64,000 bases of DNA. It comes from PBB1 sp046154125 (GTDB lineage Bacteria > Pseudomonadota > Gammaproteobacteria > Burkholderiales > Burkholderiaceae_C). A program made the translations under genes and the position numbers. The stretch covers positions 1 through 64,000 of the forward strand of contig JBJXEJ010000048.1 in the NCBI GenBank assembly GCA_046154125.1, read 5' to 3'. Of the stretch, positions 61,240 through 64,000 are shown one piece after another; the first letter of the stretch is position 1; every line of letters begins with the position of its first letter. The notes under the pieces were generated by a model that was not told the DNA's origin, did no database searches, and saw only the letters and a list, made by a program, of their open reading frames with translations.

Positions 61240-64000
61240 ATGATGACGGCCCCCATGCCCTTGGACGAGCTGGAGCGCCTGGAGGCGCTCCAGCGACTCG
61301 AAGTACTCGACTCCGAGCCCGAGCGCGAGTTCGATGCGCTGGTTGCCATTGCCGCCGCGGTCTGTGACGTTCCGATCTCGCTTGTGAGCCTGGTCGACAT
61401 CGAGCGCCAATGGTTCAAGGCCAACGTCGGCTTGCCGGGTGTCACCGAAACCCCGCGCGACCTCGCTTTCTGTGCGCATGCCATTCTGGACGATGAGATT
61501 TTCGAGGTGCCCGATGCACAGGCAGATCCCCGTTTTGCCGATAACCCGCTTGTAGTGACAGCCCCCGACATCCGGTTCTACGCTGGTGCGCCGCTTCGTC
61601 TGAGCGACGGGTTGCGCGTGGGAACCCTCTGCGTCATTGATCGAGTGCCTCGCAACCTCACAGTGCTGCAGCGCGAGGTGTTGCGGAATTTGTCTGTGGC
61701 GGCGGTCCAGGCCCTGGAGTCGCGGCGCATGGCTCGCGCTTTCGTGGCCAGCGAGTCGCGCTTTCGCACCCTCAGCGAAGCGGCACCGCTGGGTGTCTTC
61801 GCGACCGATGCGGCGGGCGAATGTATCTACACCAACGAACGCTGGCAGACTGTCTTTGGTCTGACCCAAGAGGAGGCGCTGGGCGTTGGTTGGACCCGAT
61901 CGCTGCATCCCGAAGACAAGGCGGCGGTGTTTTCAGAATGGCAGCGAACGGCCGCTCAGAATCTCGATTTCGACATGGAGTTTCGTCTGCGCCACAGCAC
62001 TGGCACGTTGCGGCATGTGCGCTCCGTGTCGCGCCCCGTGCTGGATGACCTCGGCGTGGTGACTGGCTACGTTGGTTCGGTCGAAGATGTGACCGAGCAG
62101 CGGGAGGTTCGGCAGGCCCTGGAAGCCAAACGTCAGCGCCTCGCGGCGATCATCACGGGCACGGGAGCCGGGACCTGGGAGTGGAACGTGCAGACCGGCG
62201 AGACGCGCTTCAATGCTCGCTGGGCCGAGATCCTCGGAATGACGCTCGACGAACTGGCGCCCACCACGATCGATACCTGGACCGAGCGGACACATCCTGA
62301 GGATCTGGCGCGGTCGGCAGCATTGCTGAATGCCCACTTTGCGGGCGAGACCTCTGCCTATCAGTGCGAGGCCCGAATGCGGCATCGCAGTGGCCACTGG
62401 GTTTGGGTGCTCGACTGCGGGCGTGTGTTGACTCGCACTGCTGACGGACGGCCCGAGTGGATGTTCGGGACGCACCTGGACATCAGCGAACGCAAGGCGC
62501 AGGAGGAAATCGTGCGCAGGAGCGTGGAACTGCTCAATCGCACTGGCGCCCTGGCCGAGGTCGGGGGTTGGGATCTCGACCTCACTTCTGAGCGCCTCAC
62601 GTGGTCGGACCAGACCTGCCACATCCACGGTGTGCCGCCGGGGTATCAACCGCAACTCGATGAAGCCATCGGCTTCTACGCGCCGGAAGCCCGCCTTGTG
62701 CTCGAAGCTGCCCTGGAAGAAGCCACATCGGCTGGCAAGGACTGGGATCTGGAGCTGCCTTTCACCCAGAAGGGCGGTCGTCCCATGTGGGTGAGGGCAG
62801 TCGGCCACGCCGAATTCGAGGACGGAAAGGCCGTGCGCTTGATAGGCGCGCTTCAAGACGTGACCGGTCTGGTGGCTCAGCGCCAGGACCTCGAACAGGC
62901 TCACCAGCGCATGAAGCTGGCGACCGACAGTGGCGGCGTCGGCGTCTGGGACTGGAACGTCCAGACGAACAGCCTGCGCTGGGATCCATGGATGTACAAG
63001 TTGTACGGTTTGCCGACCGACGACGCCTGCGTCACCTACGACATGTGGTCTCGCCACTTGCATCCGGAGGACCGTGCGGCAGCCGAGCAGGCTTTGCAGG
63101 AAGCGATGGCCAGTGGCGAGAACTTCGACAGCGAGTTCCGCATCGTCTGGAGCGATGGCAGTGTGCGTTACCTGCGTGCCACTGCGCGAATCAGCCGCGA
63201 CGATTTCGGTCGTGCCACTCGCCTGGTCGGTGTCAACTGGGATGTGACTCCGCTGCGAGAACTGAACGAACAGCTTGCCGAGCAACACGAATTGCTGCGC
63301 GTGACGCTGCAGTCGATTGGTGACGCCGTGATCACCACCGACGCCGCTGGTCGGGTGACCTGGCTGAACCCGGCTGCCGAGCACATGACTGGCTGGATTT
63401 CGGCCGAAGCGCTTGGGCGCCCACTCGCGCAGGTCTTCCACATCGTCAACGAAGCAACCCGTCAACCCGTCGAAAGTCCGGTAGAAACCTGCCTGAAGGA
63501 AGGCAGGATCGTGGGTCTGGCCAGCGACACCGTGCTCATCTCCCGCCACGGAGTCGAATTCGGCATCGAGGATTCCGCTGCGCCGATCCGCAATTCGAAA
63601 GGTGAGGTTCTTGGCGCGGTGCTGGTGTTCCATGACGTGACCGAGCAACGGCGCATGTCGGGTGAGATGACCTATCGGGCCACGCACGACGCTCTCACGG
63701 GGCTTGTCAACCGTGGCGAGTTCGAGTTGCGGCTGCGCCGCACGCTGGACAAGTCACATGAAGACCGCAGCCAGCACGCCTTGCTGTATGTCGACCTCGA
63801 TCAATTCAAACTGGTCAATGACGCCTGCGGACATTCGATAGGCGACCAACTGCTTCAGCAGGTGGCCCGCTTGCTCAAGGAGGCGATCCGTGCCCGCGAC
63901 ACGCTGGCAAGGCTGGGAGGAGACGAATTCGCAGTCATCCTGGAGCATTGCACCGGCGATCAGGCGCAGCGGGTCGCTCAGCAGATCTGCGACCGCATGG
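61240..64000 (+). CDS. GAF-PAS(x5)-GGDEF sensor diguanylate cyclase, C-terminus outside window
   Basis: The open frame from ATG 61240 (AAAGG 8 bases before; a second ATG follows at once) runs off the right edge with 920 codons visible. A GAF domain covers residues 25-165 (FDALVAIAAAVCDVPISL, FKANVGLPGVTETPRDL). Five PAS domains start near residues 171, 299, 431, 557 and 684, several with a PAC tail. A GGDEF domain starts near residue 811; the active signature LGGDEF is at residues 892-897 and intact, so cyclase activity is plausible. An EAL domain may follow beyond the window. No membrane segment is seen, so it is a cytoplasmic sensor of unknown signals. Confidence 0.88.
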   Translation, partial: MMTAPMPLDELERLEALQRLEVLDSEPEREFDALVAIAAAVCDVPISLVSLVDIERQWFKANVGLPGVTETPRDLAFCAHAILDDEIFEVPDAQADPRFADNPLVVTAPDIRFYAGAPLRLSDGLRVGTLCVIDRVPRNLTVLQREVLRNLSVAAVQALESRRMARAFVASESRFRTLSEAAPLGVFATDAAGECIYTNERWQTVFGLTQEEALGVGWTRSLHPEDKAAVFSEWQRTAAQNLDFDMEFRLRHSTGTLRHVRSVSRPVLDDLGVVTGYVGSVEDVTEQREVRQALEAKRQRLAAIITGTGAGTWEWNVQTGETRFNARWAEILGMTLDELAPTTIDTWTERTHPEDLARSAALLNAHFAGETSAYQCEARMRHRSGHWVWVLDCGRVLTRTADGRPEWMFGTHLDISERKAQEEIVRRSVELLNRTGALAEVGGWDLDLTSERLTWSDQTCHIHGVPPGYQPQLDEAIGFYAPEARLVLEAALEEATSAGKDWDLELPFTQKGGRPMWVRAVGHAEFEDGKAVRLIGALQDVTGLVAQRQDLEQAHQRMKLATDSGGVGVWDWNVQTNSLRWDPWMYKLYGLPTDDACVTYDMWSRHLHPEDRAAAEQALQEAMASGENFDSEFRIVWSDGSVRYLRATARISRDDFGRATRLVGVNWDVTPLRELNEQLAEQHELLRVTLQSIGDAVITTDAAGRVTWLNPAAEHMTGWISAEALGRPLAQVFHIVNEATRQPVESPVETCLKEGRIVGLASDTVLISRHGVEFGIEDSAAPIRNSKGEVLGAVLVFHDVTEQRRMSGEMTYRATHDALTGLVNRGEFELRLRRTLDKSHEDRSQHALLYVDLDQFKLVNDACGHSIGDQLLQQVARLLKEAIRARDTLARLGGDEFAVILEHCTGDQAQRVAQQICDRM

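Overview
This is a GC-rich chromosomal window that reads as a betaproteobacterium of the order Burkholderiales, most likely from the Rubrivivax/Leptothrix/Methylibium side. The organism is inferred from the gene orders selO-msrB-yciB-bolA-ppiC and smc-zipA-ligA, from the protein sequences, and from a Burkholderiales-type intergenic repeat next to pilU. No rRNA and no CRISPR array was seen.

Bases 1 to 7272 are accessory. They hold a coupled CHASE2/secreted-protein pair that runs off the left edge, a HigB toxin with a HigA antitoxin fused to an ImmA/IrrE-type zinc peptidase, two very small genes with good ribosome binding sites set between hairpins, a decayed IS3-family element and a tyrosine integrase. 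The integrase starts beside a fragment of tRNA-Lys(CUU) that runs from the anticodon loop to CCA. This fragment looks like the right-hand attachment site of an integrative element whose left end lies outside the window.

Bases 7282 to 16060 begin with the old tRNA-Lys terminator. A secreted alpha/alpha-toroid (squalene-hopene-cyclase-like repeat) protein and an outer-membrane beta-barrel protein follow, with a perfect TetR-type palindrome and a Fur-box-like site upstream. A remnant of an EamA permease and a complete RND efflux operon (adaptor, pump, outer-membrane factor) come next.

Bases 16060 to 38881 are mainly core genome: trmB, tRNA-Gly(CCC), a MEKHLA protein, a degenerate GGDEF protein, lpxO with gabD, alaS, a two-gene chromate transporter coupled to a D-2-hydroxyacid dehydrogenase, lexA with an SOS box and unknown genes on both sides, asparaginase, an ABC-F ATPase coupled to prmB, pilU, dapD and dapC, and an EAL-like/HDOD protein.

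Bases 39030 to 45913 carry smc, a ZipA-domain gene and ligA. The ligA reading frame is interrupted by one in-frame TAA at codon 236, the most surprising single observation here because ligA is normally essential.

Bases 45953 to 64000 hold a membrane-anchored TIR-like/DUF4062 protein with two duplicated C-terminal domains, def, a FecR-like/DUF6600 protein with a 9-bp coding minisatellite, tesA, an ABC ATPase without its permease, the ppiC-bolA-yciB-msrB-selO run, an acyl-CoA ligase cluster with an M3 oligopeptidase and a thioesterase, and a GAF-PAS(x5)-GGDEF sensor that runs off the right edge.
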